From: Shewanella olleyana
GTDB lineage: Bacteria; Pseudomonadota; Gammaproteobacteria; Enterobacterales; Shewanellaceae
Direction: 5' to 3'
Assembly (NCBI RefSeq): GCF_023283825.1
Contig: NZ_JAKILD010000002.1
Location: 215,275-279,274 of the forward strand
DNA length: 64,000 nt
Part shown: in pieces, positions 28,953 to 37,499 of the stretch
Position numbering within the stretch: the stretch's first letter is position 1
Layout: every line of letters begins with the position of its first letter
Made by a program: the position numbers and the translations under genes
Notes under the pieces: generated by a model
Database searches by the model: none
Told to the model about the DNA's origin: nothing
What the model saw: only the letters and a program-made list of their open reading frames with translations

Positions 28953-29891
28953 TTATTTGATTTTATTGTTGAGAGTATTCAGTTCATCGCCGTAACGTTG
29001 ATGATTGGTTTGACGGATAACCGTTTCCATATAATCTAAAAAAACTTTGATACGCACAGGTGTCAAGCGCCCAGGAGGGCGTACAGCCCATATACGGGTT
29101 TCTGGCCAAACTCGATAGTCGCTTAAAATTGGGAACACTCGACCTGCTTTAATTGAGGGACCGGCATGCCATAGTGACGCCATACCAATACCGACTCCCG
29201 CCTCAGTTAAATCGCTAATTGCATCTCCCCAGTTAACACTAATAGGCCCTTTCACTGAAACTTCATGCATATCACTTAGTTTGTCTTTAAATGTCCATTG
29301 GTGTTGTCCAGCAAAAGGGATACAAGTATGGTGACTAAGCTCCTGTGGGGTATTAGGTGTACCATGTTGAGCCAGATATTCAGGCGAGGCAACAATGACA
29401 GAGGGGTTATTGGCTATGCGCCTAGCAAGTAAGCTGTTAGATTTTAACTCACCCATACGAAAAGCAATGTCATACCCTTGCTCAACAATATCTACCTGTT
29501 TATCGGTAAAATCTATGTCTATTTCAAGCTCGGGGTATAACGCTAAAAGCTTGGGAATAAAAGGCACGATGTATATTCTGCCATAGGATGCAGACACGGT
29601 TAAGCGAATAATACCCTGTACTTTATTGCGCTCACCTTTAAAAACATTACGTGTTTCCTCAAGTTCGTCAAGCAGGCGCTTAGCATGTTCTAAAAAAACC
29701 TGTCCATCATACGTTAAGCTTACAACTCGGGTTGAACGATGAAATAGTTTTATGCCTAATGTTGCTTCCAGGTGTTGAATTCGTTGACTAGCATTCGTGC
29801 TTGAAAAACCAAAATCCTCCCCTGCACGGCCTATTTTCCCCATTTCGGACACTCTAACAAAGAGTGCTAAATTTTTAAAATCAAGATCCAT
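28953..29891 (-). CDS. LysR-family transcription regulator
   Basis: A 312-residue regulator. The N-terminal winged HTH has FVRVSEMGKIGRAGEDFGFSS and RIQHLEATLGIKLFHRSTR. The substrate-binding domain follows from about residue 90 (GIIRLTVSASYGRIYIVPF). It belongs to the large group related to E. coli DmlR/YafC. ATG 29891 is used because GGAG precedes it at 6 bases; the in-frame TTG at 29903 has no site. It is divergent from an oxidoreductase and two ABM-domain genes, which are its likely targets. A palindrome lies between them. Confidence 0.9.
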   Translation of the reverse strand: MDLDFKNLALFVRVSEMGKIGRAGEDFGFSSTNASQRIQHLEATLGIKLFHRSTRVVSLTYDGQVFLEHAKRLLDELEETRNVFKGERNKVQGIIRLTVSASYGRIYIVPFIPKLLALYPELEIDIDFTDKQVDIVEQGYDIAFRMGELKSNSLLARRIANNPSVIVASPEYLAQHGTPNTPQELSHHTCIPFAGQHQWTFKDKLSDMHEVSVKGPISVNWGDAISDLTEAGVGIGMASLWHAGPSIKAGRVFPILSDYRVWPETRIWAVRPPGRLTPVRIKVFLDYMETVIRQTNHQRYGDELNTLNNKIK

Positions 29892-29931
29892 TAGGCTCTC
29901 CAAGCGGGGGGATAAAGGTAGCAGTTAATAT

Positions 29932-29952
29932 TAATCCCATATTTTGGGATTA
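29932..29952. promoter_or_regulatory. Palindromic operator between LysR and oxidoreductase genes
   Basis: TAATCCCA at 29932-29939 and TGGGATTA at 29945-29952 form a perfect 8+8 palindrome with a 5-base spacer. It has the T-N11-A core typical of LysR binding sites. It lies about 40 bases upstream of the regulator start. Confidence 0.6.
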
Positions 29953-30067
29953 TCAATCCTGCTATTGCCCGATGATAGCAACAAACAGAAAGCCTATTAT
30001 CTGTCCTGTGTTTAGCAACATCGGCATCAACATTCTTACCACACCTTATTATTAGTCGGAGATAAAC

Positions 30068-31081
30068 ATGAAAGCAATAGCTTATAAAACCCCCGGTACT
30101 ATTGACCGTTTTGACGCATTAATTGATATCACACTAGAGCAACCTGTTGTAACCGGAAAAGATCTGTTGATTAGTGTTAAAGCTGTTTCTGTCAACCCTG
30201 CGGATACAAAAGTGCGCGCTAACGTAACGGTTCCTGAGGGTGGTGCCAGTGTCTTAGGTTATGACGCATCAGGTGTTGTTGAGGCTGTTGGCGATGAGAC
30301 TTCATTATTTAAAGTCGGTGATGAAGTTTATTATTCAGGGTCAATGTTACGAGCGGGAACAAATAGTGAATTTCATCTTGTAGATGAGCGTATTGTCGGT
30401 AAAAAACCAGTATCACTAAGTCATACTGAAGCCGCAGCAATGCCTTTAACCACTCTTACTGCATGGGAAGCATTATTTGATCGCCTTGAAGTGACGCGAC
30501 CAACCGTACAAGGTGCTAATACTATTTTGATTGTAGGTGGCGCAGGTGGCGTCGGTTCTATTGCAATTCAATTACTTAGAGCCTGTACGGATTTAACGAT
30601 TATTGCAAGTGCATCACGCCCAGAAACTCAAACATGGGTGAAAGAATTAGGAGCACACTATGTAATTGATCACCGTCTACCAATGGCACCTCAAGTTGAA
30701 GCATTAGGCGTTGGAGCACCTGGGTTTGTGTTTTCAACCAACCATACACAGTCACATTTAGCGGATCTTGTTTCACTTATTGCACCACAAGGGCGCCTGA
30801 GTTTAACAGATGAACTAGGTGCATTTGATAGCCAACCATTAGTGATGAAATCCATTTCTTTACACTTTGAGTTTATGTTTACCCGTTCATTATTTAATAC
30901 CGATGATATGCAAGTGCAAGGTCAGTTACTAAATAAGGTTGCTGAATTAGTCGATGCAGGAAAAGTGAGTACGACATTGACAGAAGTTGCCGGAAAAATA
31001 AATGCTGCTAATTTGAAAAAAGTCCATGAAAAAATGGAACAAGGTAATGCTCGTGGAAAAATAGTATTAGCAGGTTTTTAA
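30068..31081 (+). CDS. Zinc-type alcohol dehydrogenase-like NAD(P)H:quinone oxidoreductase
   Basis: A 337-residue medium-chain dehydrogenase/reductase. The GroES-like N-terminal half includes VSVNPADTKVR and LGYDASGVVEAVG. The Rossmann motif is VGGAGGVGSIAIQLLR (about residues 156-171). The zinc ligand cysteines are missing, so it fits the zinc-independent ZADH/quinone-reductase branch. It probably reduces quinones or enals with NADPH. GGAG precedes the ATG. It is divergent from the LysR gene and followed by two ABM-domain genes, a pattern seen in electrophile or quinone detoxification operons. Confidence 0.88.
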   Translation: MKAIAYKTPGTIDRFDALIDITLEQPVVTGKDLLISVKAVSVNPADTKVRANVTVPEGGASVLGYDASGVVEAVGDETSLFKVGDEVYYSGSMLRAGTNSEFHLVDERIVGKKPVSLSHTEAAAMPLTTLTAWEALFDRLEVTRPTVQGANTILIVGGAGGVGSIAIQLLRACTDLTIIASASRPETQTWVKELGAHYVIDHRLPMAPQVEALGVGAPGFVFSTNHTQSHLADLVSLIAPQGRLSLTDELGAFDSQPLVMKSISLHFEFMFTRSLFNTDDMQVQGQLLNKVAELVDAGKVSTTLTEVAGKINAANLKKVHEKMEQGNARGKIVLAGF

Positions 31082-31168
31082 AGCCTATAATCAGAGCAAA
31101 ATAGTTGTTGCCTTATTTATAAAAAAAAGGCAACAAAAACATTTAATTAACTTATATTGGAGGCTGTA

Positions 31169-31798
31169 ATGGCTTTTACACAAATACTTAAATTTACCGT
31201 TAAACCTGAATCACGCGACAAATTTGTTGCCGCATTAATGCATAACAAACAGCAATCTGCACAGGAAACAGGCAATATCGCTATGCGTTTATATGTCGAT
31301 AACAGCAATACTAACGTGCTGTTTGCTTATGACAGATGGCAGGATGAGGAAGCACTCAATTATCATTTACAACAGACTTATACACAAAAACTGTTGGCAC
31401 TGGCTGAAACAACATTAGCTGAACCAATAGACATTCAAACCTTGCATGATTCTGCTTTAACACCTGTTGCACCATTGCAAGCTGATAAAGAAGATCCACG
31501 CTTTAATATTTTCTTTATTTTCAAAATAAAACCTGGAACACGCGACGCATTATTAGCACAATTTGAAAAGCATATTACCCATACTCGCACCGAACCAGGT
31601 TGTTTATTATTTGATTTATACACAGTACAAGATGATCCAGAAACACTGGTTGTTTATGAGCATTGGCGTAAAGAATCCGACGTTTGGGACATTCATTTCC
31701 ATCAACCTTATGCCGTTGAAACAGGTAAATTAATGGAAGAAAGTGTCGTAGGTGATATGCAACAATATATGCATTTTGTCACGCAACTTGCTGAGTAA
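31169..31798 (+). CDS. Protein with two antibiotic biosynthesis monooxygenase domains
   Basis: A 209-residue protein with two ABM (dimeric alpha/beta barrel) domains (about 1-95 and 108-205). Both carry the segment KFTVKPESRDKFVAAL or its counterpart FKIKPGTRDALLAQFE, and a YDRWQDEEAL or YEHWRKESDV motif. Members include quinol monooxygenases such as YgiN. ATG 31169 is used because GGAGG precedes it at good spacing; an in-frame TTG at 31157 overlaps that site. It follows the oxidoreductase in the same direction. Confidence 0.85.
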   Translation: MAFTQILKFTVKPESRDKFVAALMHNKQQSAQETGNIAMRLYVDNSNTNVLFAYDRWQDEEALNYHLQQTYTQKLLALAETTLAEPIDIQTLHDSALTPVAPLQADKEDPRFNIFFIFKIKPGTRDALLAQFEKHITHTRTEPGCLLFDLYTVQDDPETLVVYEHWRKESDVWDIHFHQPYAVETGKLMEESVVGDMQQYMHFVTQLAE

Positions 31799-31924
31799 TA
31801 AACCTTTATATGTTCGGTACTGTCAACTCAATAACGATTGTACCGATTTTACCGCCATCAGTAGGTGGATAATTAACTATAACCAAAAATTTAAAACTCC
31901 CCCTTTAAAATAGAGATAAATATT

Positions 31925-32302
31925 ATGAGCAAAGTAACTTTTGAAGAAACACTAGAATGGTTTAATACAACTGACTATACAGGTGCTATTGGTTTAACAG
32001 TAAAATTCCCTGTGCCGGAAGAAAAGGCTGAAGCATTTGCAGTATTTCTAAAAGACTACATCCCCTATGTTTTAAAAGAGGAGGGGTGTATTGATTTTGG
32101 TTTTCAACGTGATTGGAAAAAACCAAATGAGTTTTGGTTAACAGAGCGTTGGGCATCTGTAAAAATTCTTTTAGCGCATCTTGGTCCTGATTCACGTAAA
32201 AACACGAAATATGAAGGTAACAAACCATTAGAAATAATGGCTGAGTTTGGTGCAAAACCAGAGCCAGCTGCCATATACCGCATTGGTTTAGGTGACGAGT
32301 AA
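31925..32302 (+). CDS. ABM-domain protein, possible quinol monooxygenase
   Basis: A 125-residue protein with a single ABM-like fold: LTVKFPVPEEKAEAFAVFLKD, EEGCIDFGFQRDWKKPNEFWLTERW, then LAHLGPDSRK. It is the third gene in line with the oxidoreductase and the double-ABM gene. GAGATAAATATT precedes the ATG. Cofactor-free oxidation of a quinol-like substrate is plausible from the family, not demonstrated. Confidence 0.78.
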   Translation: MSKVTFEETLEWFNTTDYTGAIGLTVKFPVPEEKAEAFAVFLKDYIPYVLKEEGCIDFGFQRDWKKPNEFWLTERWASVKILLAHLGPDSRKNTKYEGNKPLEIMAEFGAKPEPAAIYRIGLGDE

Positions 32303-32674
32303 AATTATAGAAGTAGTTTCTATTTAATCAGGCTATTTATCAGTTTTTAGTTGTCCAACTTTTAGAGATATATTGTAATTAAGCTAGAATTAATTTGGTG
32401 TGCTAACGTTAATATCACTGCGAGAGGTTTAGACCGAGAATTCAATGATTTATTTACTCAACATTATCAGCATGTTTTGTCTAGAAGCGGGTTAGGGTAG
32501 CTAACTTGTTTATGATCCAGTATTAGTAAAATGTACGCCTAGAAATCATCAAAAGTACTAAAGGCTCTAATTTTTAGTAGTATTAGTGCACGTAAAACTT
32601 GCAGCCAAGCAATTGATTTATGAAGATATATTTTCAAATTAAATAGCTATGCTACGTTCTCCCAATTAGAGCAA

Positions 32675-32830
32675 TTTTTTGTTGCGAAATTATTAACTTA
32701 TCGACAAATTCCATACCTAGATGTGTCTCAACCCATGTTATTTTTTCTGTATAACAAAGTGGGTTCATTACTGATGGTGCTGTAAGAATGAATGGTTCGT
32801 AAACTTACGATTCTAATGCTTACTAATTCA
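32675..32830 (-). pseudogene. Remnant of an NT5C-type nucleotidase gene
   Basis: The minus strand reads EPFILTAPSVMNPLCYTEK, followed by TWVETHLGMEFVD, nearly the same as residues of the intact nucleotidase at 49457-49906 (DPFILTAPSVMNPLCYTEK...TWVEAYLGMEYVH). The flanks diverge with frame changes, and there is no start, no DMDDT motif and no stop context. Confidence 0.75.
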
Positions 32831-34130
32831 TATCGACATAAATAATACTATTACTCATAAAAATGCCTAATTTATATATTGGAATTAAAACCCATTAAGT
32901 ACGACGGGATTCTTGTTTTGGTCAATTCCTGTATACAACGGATATTTAAGGAAATAATAAAAAATAAAACGGTTATACGTGAATTCTGAAGAGTTAAGAA
33001 CGTAAAGTATCTTTAGATTTAAAGTTAATTCTTGATAGTAAATGAATAGGATAAAGTTATGAGCTGCTAATCTTGCAAAAAACTACACATAGATTCAGTA
33101 AGTTACCAAACCATTGCTAGTTAAGAATTACCAAGACAAGTACATATCTATAAATATGAACTGCTGATAAAAATCTCACGGTGGCAGTGAATCTCGATCT
33201 GAATGGCAAAGTGACTATGGCCACTTAAGTTGAGATTCTCGTCCTAATGCCTATTTTACAAATCAAGCAGTTATAAATTTCTATTAAAGTTGATGTGCCA
33301 ATTAAATTGAGATTTATTTGGAGTTTGGCGTCTATGTTGAGATTCTCATTAAGCTATCATACTTCAAATTCTATGTCTTATTAGTAAATAGAAGCTTAAT
33401 AAGGATAATTGGGGATGTTTAGTTTTAAAATCAGTAGAACGTATATGGTGAGGCAAATGCATCCTAAGAAATTGTTTCATCATAATAATTTAACGTTGTA
33501 ACCTGATTTATAAGTGCTCTTATTTGTATGATACGAATCTAGAGATTAACAACAATGGCTTAAAAATCACGTAGCAACGCCTAAAAATAACACGTTTTAA
33601 TGTAAAATGGCTTAACCATGGGATAGGGTAAGTTTGAAGTAAAATTTACTTCAGATGGTTGTTTTAACAGGTTTTATTGTATTTTATAATAAATAAATCC
33701 GCTTGTACGTTAATTCTGCTCACCTAGACCTTCGAGACCTTGCTTTAATTCGCGTAGCGACGCCTAAAATACAGTCAATCGTAAGGTAAACTGCCTTTCG
33801 AGCTACCGCTCCTATATCAATTTTATCTAATAAAGGCACAAGGACTGTTTTCGAAACTTCATACCATTTCGGAATATCGTTGGGTAATGGTTAGCTGTTA
33901 TCGAAATTAAGCTACATTCACAAACTTGTCATTCCTAACGAAGTGGCCATTAAAATAAATTTCGTTAACTTTATAAACTGCCATGCTTTTGCAGGAAATA
34001 TAGGTTTATTGATATAGCGAAATATGTAGGCTAGCGCGACTGCCAACAAGCCAGTAATGGGTGAAAAGAAAAACTAACCTCGGTTACTCCGACGCTAAAC
34101 ACGAGGAATATATACAGTAATTGTAAGTAG

Positions 34131-34254
34131 TGAAAACGCCTTTTCTGTTGGCGGATTTTACTGGGTCGGGAAAAAGAGTTTCTAAATTTAGCATATTACA
34201 TCCTTGTAATGATGAACAAACAATAGCTTAGTCAATATTGTTTATATAGCGAAC
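34131..34254 (-). repeat. Direct repeat copy A flanking the cyanophycin locus
   Basis: 124 bases nearly identical to 42437-42561 in the same orientation. On the minus strand it holds AAGGATGTAATATG followed by a short open frame MLNLETLFPDP, so it looks like the 5' end of an unidentified mobile or repeated gene. Confidence 0.8.
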
Positions 34255-34791
34255 TAAACTTCAAGTATTTATTAACTCACTAATTTATCCTGTCTATGCC
34301 AATAGGATAAGGGCGTTGTATTTTACAATCATTGATTTCAGTGTGATCACAATAGTAACTCTGCCAGGGAACATATTAAGGTTTAAACTCTCAATGAATT
34401 GTAGCCTTATGTCAATTGAGCACTTTGTGAAATTAAAGTTACCGAAATATCTTGGGTCTGTTTTTCATGGCTGGTTGAACTGTGTTCGAGCTAAAGCACT
34501 TTTTATTTAAAAAGGTACCCCATCAAAGAGCAAAACGCTTTTAGTCTACCCCTTTCAGCCAAGGTTTGATGGCTTTTTGATAAAGTAAAAACTTTTTATA
34601 TTAAAACTACACTACAGAGTATAAGCCTCGTACAAATGGCCAAAAATTCAATACTAAATTAACCTTGAAAGCTCAAAAACCAAGGGCGTCCGAATTCAGT
34701 TGATCTGGTCATACGTTTTAGTGTGAAAAGCAATCACAAACTATTAATAAACGAAGATCCAATATTCACTATTAAGTTAGCTCGAATCCAG

Positions 34792-35970
34792 TTATCTTAA
34801 TGATGATAAAAATGGGATGTTAAGACATGATTTACCTCCAGAATAAACTAGCTTCCCTTTACAGTAAACTGCCTCAATAGCCAGTGATTGAGAATTCAAT
34901 AAATTAATGTCTGCATCCATATCAATTTCTATCCTACCTTTTTTTGTCAACTTTAATATGTTTGCTGGTGATTTAGTTATTGAGGCTAAAGCAAGTTCAA
35001 GTGGGACATTAAACTGTTTAACGGCATCAATCATTGCTTGGTGTAGACTACTAACTAGCCCCATTTGTAAATCAATTAAGTTACCTTTTAAATCAAATAT
35101 AGGCAGGCTGGCATTGCCATCCGAGCTCATGGTCAGTTGGCTAATTGGCGCATTTTTTTCTAGTGCCAATGCTAATGCTTCAGCCGCTGGAATTTCTCCT
35201 TGTTCTATGATTTGTGCTGTCGTACTGGTGGTAAAATCAATAAAACCGCCCTTTAGGGCAAAATCAATTCCCGATTCTAATAGTGATTTGCTACGGTTAA
35301 TATGGGTTGGATAATATTGGGTGATCGGAATATCAAACTGACTGATCACTTGTTCAAGTAAGTCGAGTTTACTAGGTTCATCTCCTACATGAATACTGAC
35401 AATACCCACTTTGCCTGCCAACATTCCAGCTACTCTAGCCTCAGATGTCAGGCGCGCCATTTCGTGCGAAGTGATTTGTGAACTGCGGTGATCTGCAATA
35501 GCCACTTCACCGACACCAATAAACTTATCAATTAGCATAATGTCATGCTTCACTGATTGAGTGATGGTGACCATAGGCAAATGATACGACCCGGTATAAC
35601 AAAAGACCGATAAACATTGCTCTTCCAGCGCATACGCTTTGGCGAGAAGATTCTCTAAACTGCGAGTTTGAGCATCTGTCCCCAGTACACCTACCACAGT
35701 GGTTACTCCACCTTGAATGGCATCGTTAATATGCATTTCTGGAGTGCGAGTCGTGTATCCACCTTCACCACCTCCACCAGTAATGTGTACCAGCGAGTCA
35801 ACAAAGCCTGGCGTAAGTAGTTTGCCAGTTGCATCAATAACGGTTGTAAATGAGTTGGCGGCTAATTCAATACTATTTTCAATGGCGATTATCTTACCGC
35901 CAGCCACCAGTACATCCTTTTTACCCAGAGACATTGGTGCATAAACTTGTGCATTTTTAAATAATTGCAT
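34792..35970 (-). CDS. iadA: Isoaspartyl dipeptidase-like amidohydrolase
   Basis: A 392-residue amidohydrolase of the IadA (beta-aspartyl dipeptidase) subfamily, M38. IadA cleaves beta-Asp-Xaa dipeptides, including beta-Asp-Arg from cyanophycin. Conserved features are GGGGEGGYTTRTPE, GLLGTD-like GVLGTDAQTRS, ADHRSSQ (158-165), His194 (SIHVGD), His223 (PTHINR) and Asp284 (SSDGNASLP). Two metal ligands differ. The HxH motif reads Leu60-Val-His62, so its first His is missing, and the carboxylated Lys position appears to be Glu155. It forms an operon with the YfcC gene (8-base gap). Confidence 0.87.
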   Translation of the reverse strand: MQLFKNAQVYAPMSLGKKDVLVAGGKIIAIENSIELAANSFTTVIDATGKLLTPGFVDSLVHITGGGGEGGYTTRTPEMHINDAIQGGVTTVVGVLGTDAQTRSLENLLAKAYALEEQCLSVFCYTGSYHLPMVTITQSVKHDIMLIDKFIGVGEVAIADHRSSQITSHEMARLTSEARVAGMLAGKVGIVSIHVGDEPSKLDLLEQVISQFDIPITQYYPTHINRSKSLLESGIDFALKGGFIDFTTSTTAQIIEQGEIPAAEALALALEKNAPISQLTMSSDGNASLPIFDLKGNLIDLQMGLVSSLHQAMIDAVKQFNVPLELALASITKSPANILKLTKKGRIEIDMDADINLLNSQSLAIEAVYCKGKLVYSGGKSCLNIPFLSSLR

Positions 35971-35978
35971 GAAAATCC

Positions 35979-37427
35979 TTAGCTAAAGTTGATGCCAACG
36001 GCAACGATAATAAACATGATTGAAGTTGCGACCAGCAACAACATAAATCTCCATATAAATCTAGCCCAAACAAACCAGTCAACCTTAGTGACACCAAGAC
36101 AGCCTATTAGCGCCGCAGAGGTTGGAATAATGATATTGGTTAAACCGTCTCCGAGTTGGAATGCTAATACTGCAATTTGGCGGGGTAAGCCTAATATATC
36201 TGATAATGGTGCCATAATTGGCATAGTTAACGCCGCTTGACCTGAACCTGATGCGATGAAGAAGTTAAATATCGATTGAAATAAATACATGAAAATCGCT
36301 GAAATAGCATCAGGGAGTTCACCTAAAAATAGACCTGTATAGTGCAGTAGAGTGTTTAAAACTGATGGAGTTCCCGCTTGGTCTCCGCCTAATATAATCA
36401 CAATTCCTTTGGCCATGCCGACAATCATAGCGGCAGGCAATAGTTCTTGTGCGCCTTTCTTAAAGGCATTAGCGACATCATTAACGTTAAGACGTTTGCT
36501 GAGAATGGCAATTAAGCCTATTACACAACCTAAGGTAAAAAACTGACTAGCCAGTTCGGGAATATAATAACCTCTGACAATAACTCCCCAAATAATCCAA
36601 ACAATACCCAGTACAAAGGTAGTAAGAATAAGGCCATCGGCAAAATTGAATTTAACCTTCACCAGTGGCTCAATTGCAATAACATCTTCGCTAAAGCAGG
36701 GGGACAATTCAGGATTTCTTTTTACTTTCTGGGCGTAGTCCATGGTAAATACGATGCCTGCAGAGGTAAAAATAAACCACATTATCACTCTAAACTCTAA
36801 ACCTGACATTAACGGGAGGTCAGCAATACCCTGAGCTATTGCAACACTAAAAGGGTTCATCCAAGAAGCGGCAAAACCAATTTGAGTCGCGACAAATGTG
36901 ACTAGAATTGTCACAATACCATCGTAGCCCATAGCACGCATTAGAGGTAGCAACACAATACAAAATGCAATCGCTTCTTCGCCCATACCAAAGATTGCAC
37001 CGCCAGCGGAAAATAGGACAAATAGAATAGGAATAAAAGCCAGTTCAAACTTTTGGGTTTTAGCTATTAACGACAAAATCCCATTATCAACCGCTTTGGT
37101 TTGCATGATGATACCAAAAGCACCACCGGTAATAATTATAAACATCATTACCCCAATGGCTGAACCCCATTTGTCTCCCGATACCATACCCTCAAATGCA
37201 AAGTTAAAAAATCCAATTTCACCATGTTCAGCAAATAAGGACACTCCCTGATAGTTAGTAGCAAACTGAAAACTTCCTGCTACAAGTTCAGCTTTATTGG
37301 TATCAGGGTTGAGAGCAACTTCAAAAAAGCCTGCAGGCACAAAGTGGGTGGTAATTGCGGAAAATAACACCACAAAAAACAGGATGATGAAGGCATCTGG
37401 CATTTCTCGAGCTGTCTGTAACTTCAT
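35979..37427 (-). CDS. YfcC-family (DcuC-like) peptide/amino acid transporter
   Basis: A 482-residue membrane protein with about 12 hydrophobic segments. FGMGEEAIAFCIVLLPLMRAMGYD and the C-terminal FFIASGSGQAALTMPIMAPLSD are YfcC/AbgT-like family motifs. The family is annotated as C4-dicarboxylate or basic amino acid carriers. Next to iadA and cyanophycinase, it probably takes up beta-aspartyl dipeptides, aspartate or arginine across the inner membrane. It lies between the receptor gene and iadA on the same strand. Confidence 0.85.
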   Translation of the reverse strand: MKLQTAREMPDAFIILFFVVLFSAITTHFVPAGFFEVALNPDTNKAELVAGSFQFATNYQGVSLFAEHGEIGFFNFAFEGMVSGDKWGSAIGVMMFIIITGGAFGIIMQTKAVDNGILSLIAKTQKFELAFIPILFVLFSAGGAIFGMGEEAIAFCIVLLPLMRAMGYDGIVTILVTFVATQIGFAASWMNPFSVAIAQGIADLPLMSGLEFRVIMWFIFTSAGIVFTMDYAQKVKRNPELSPCFSEDVIAIEPLVKVKFNFADGLILTTFVLGIVWIIWGVIVRGYYIPELASQFFTLGCVIGLIAILSKRLNVNDVANAFKKGAQELLPAAMIVGMAKGIVIILGGDQAGTPSVLNTLLHYTGLFLGELPDAISAIFMYLFQSIFNFFIASGSGQAALTMPIMAPLSDILGLPRQIAVLAFQLGDGLTNIIIPTSAALIGCLGVTKVDWFVWARFIWRFMLLLVATSIMFIIVAVGINFS

Positions 37428-37499
37428 TTTGTTATACTTTTTATTTTGGTGAAAAGAAAAGGTAGGCCATACTATGCACAGCCTACAGAACTTAAGTTA

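Larger units (their letters stand above)
32303..34791. other. 2.5-kb gene-poor region with gene remnants
   Basis: No intact gene is seen. It holds a decayed nucleotidase copy (32675-32830, minus), two minus-strand open stretches of about 50 codons without normal starts (33720-33890 with YEVSKTVLVPLLDKI and 33918-34067 with PITGLLAVALAYIFRY), and one copy of a 124-bp repeat (34131-34254). Small repeats of TTGAGATTCTC occur at 33229 and 33336. It resembles the scar of past insertions and deletions. Confidence 0.55.
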
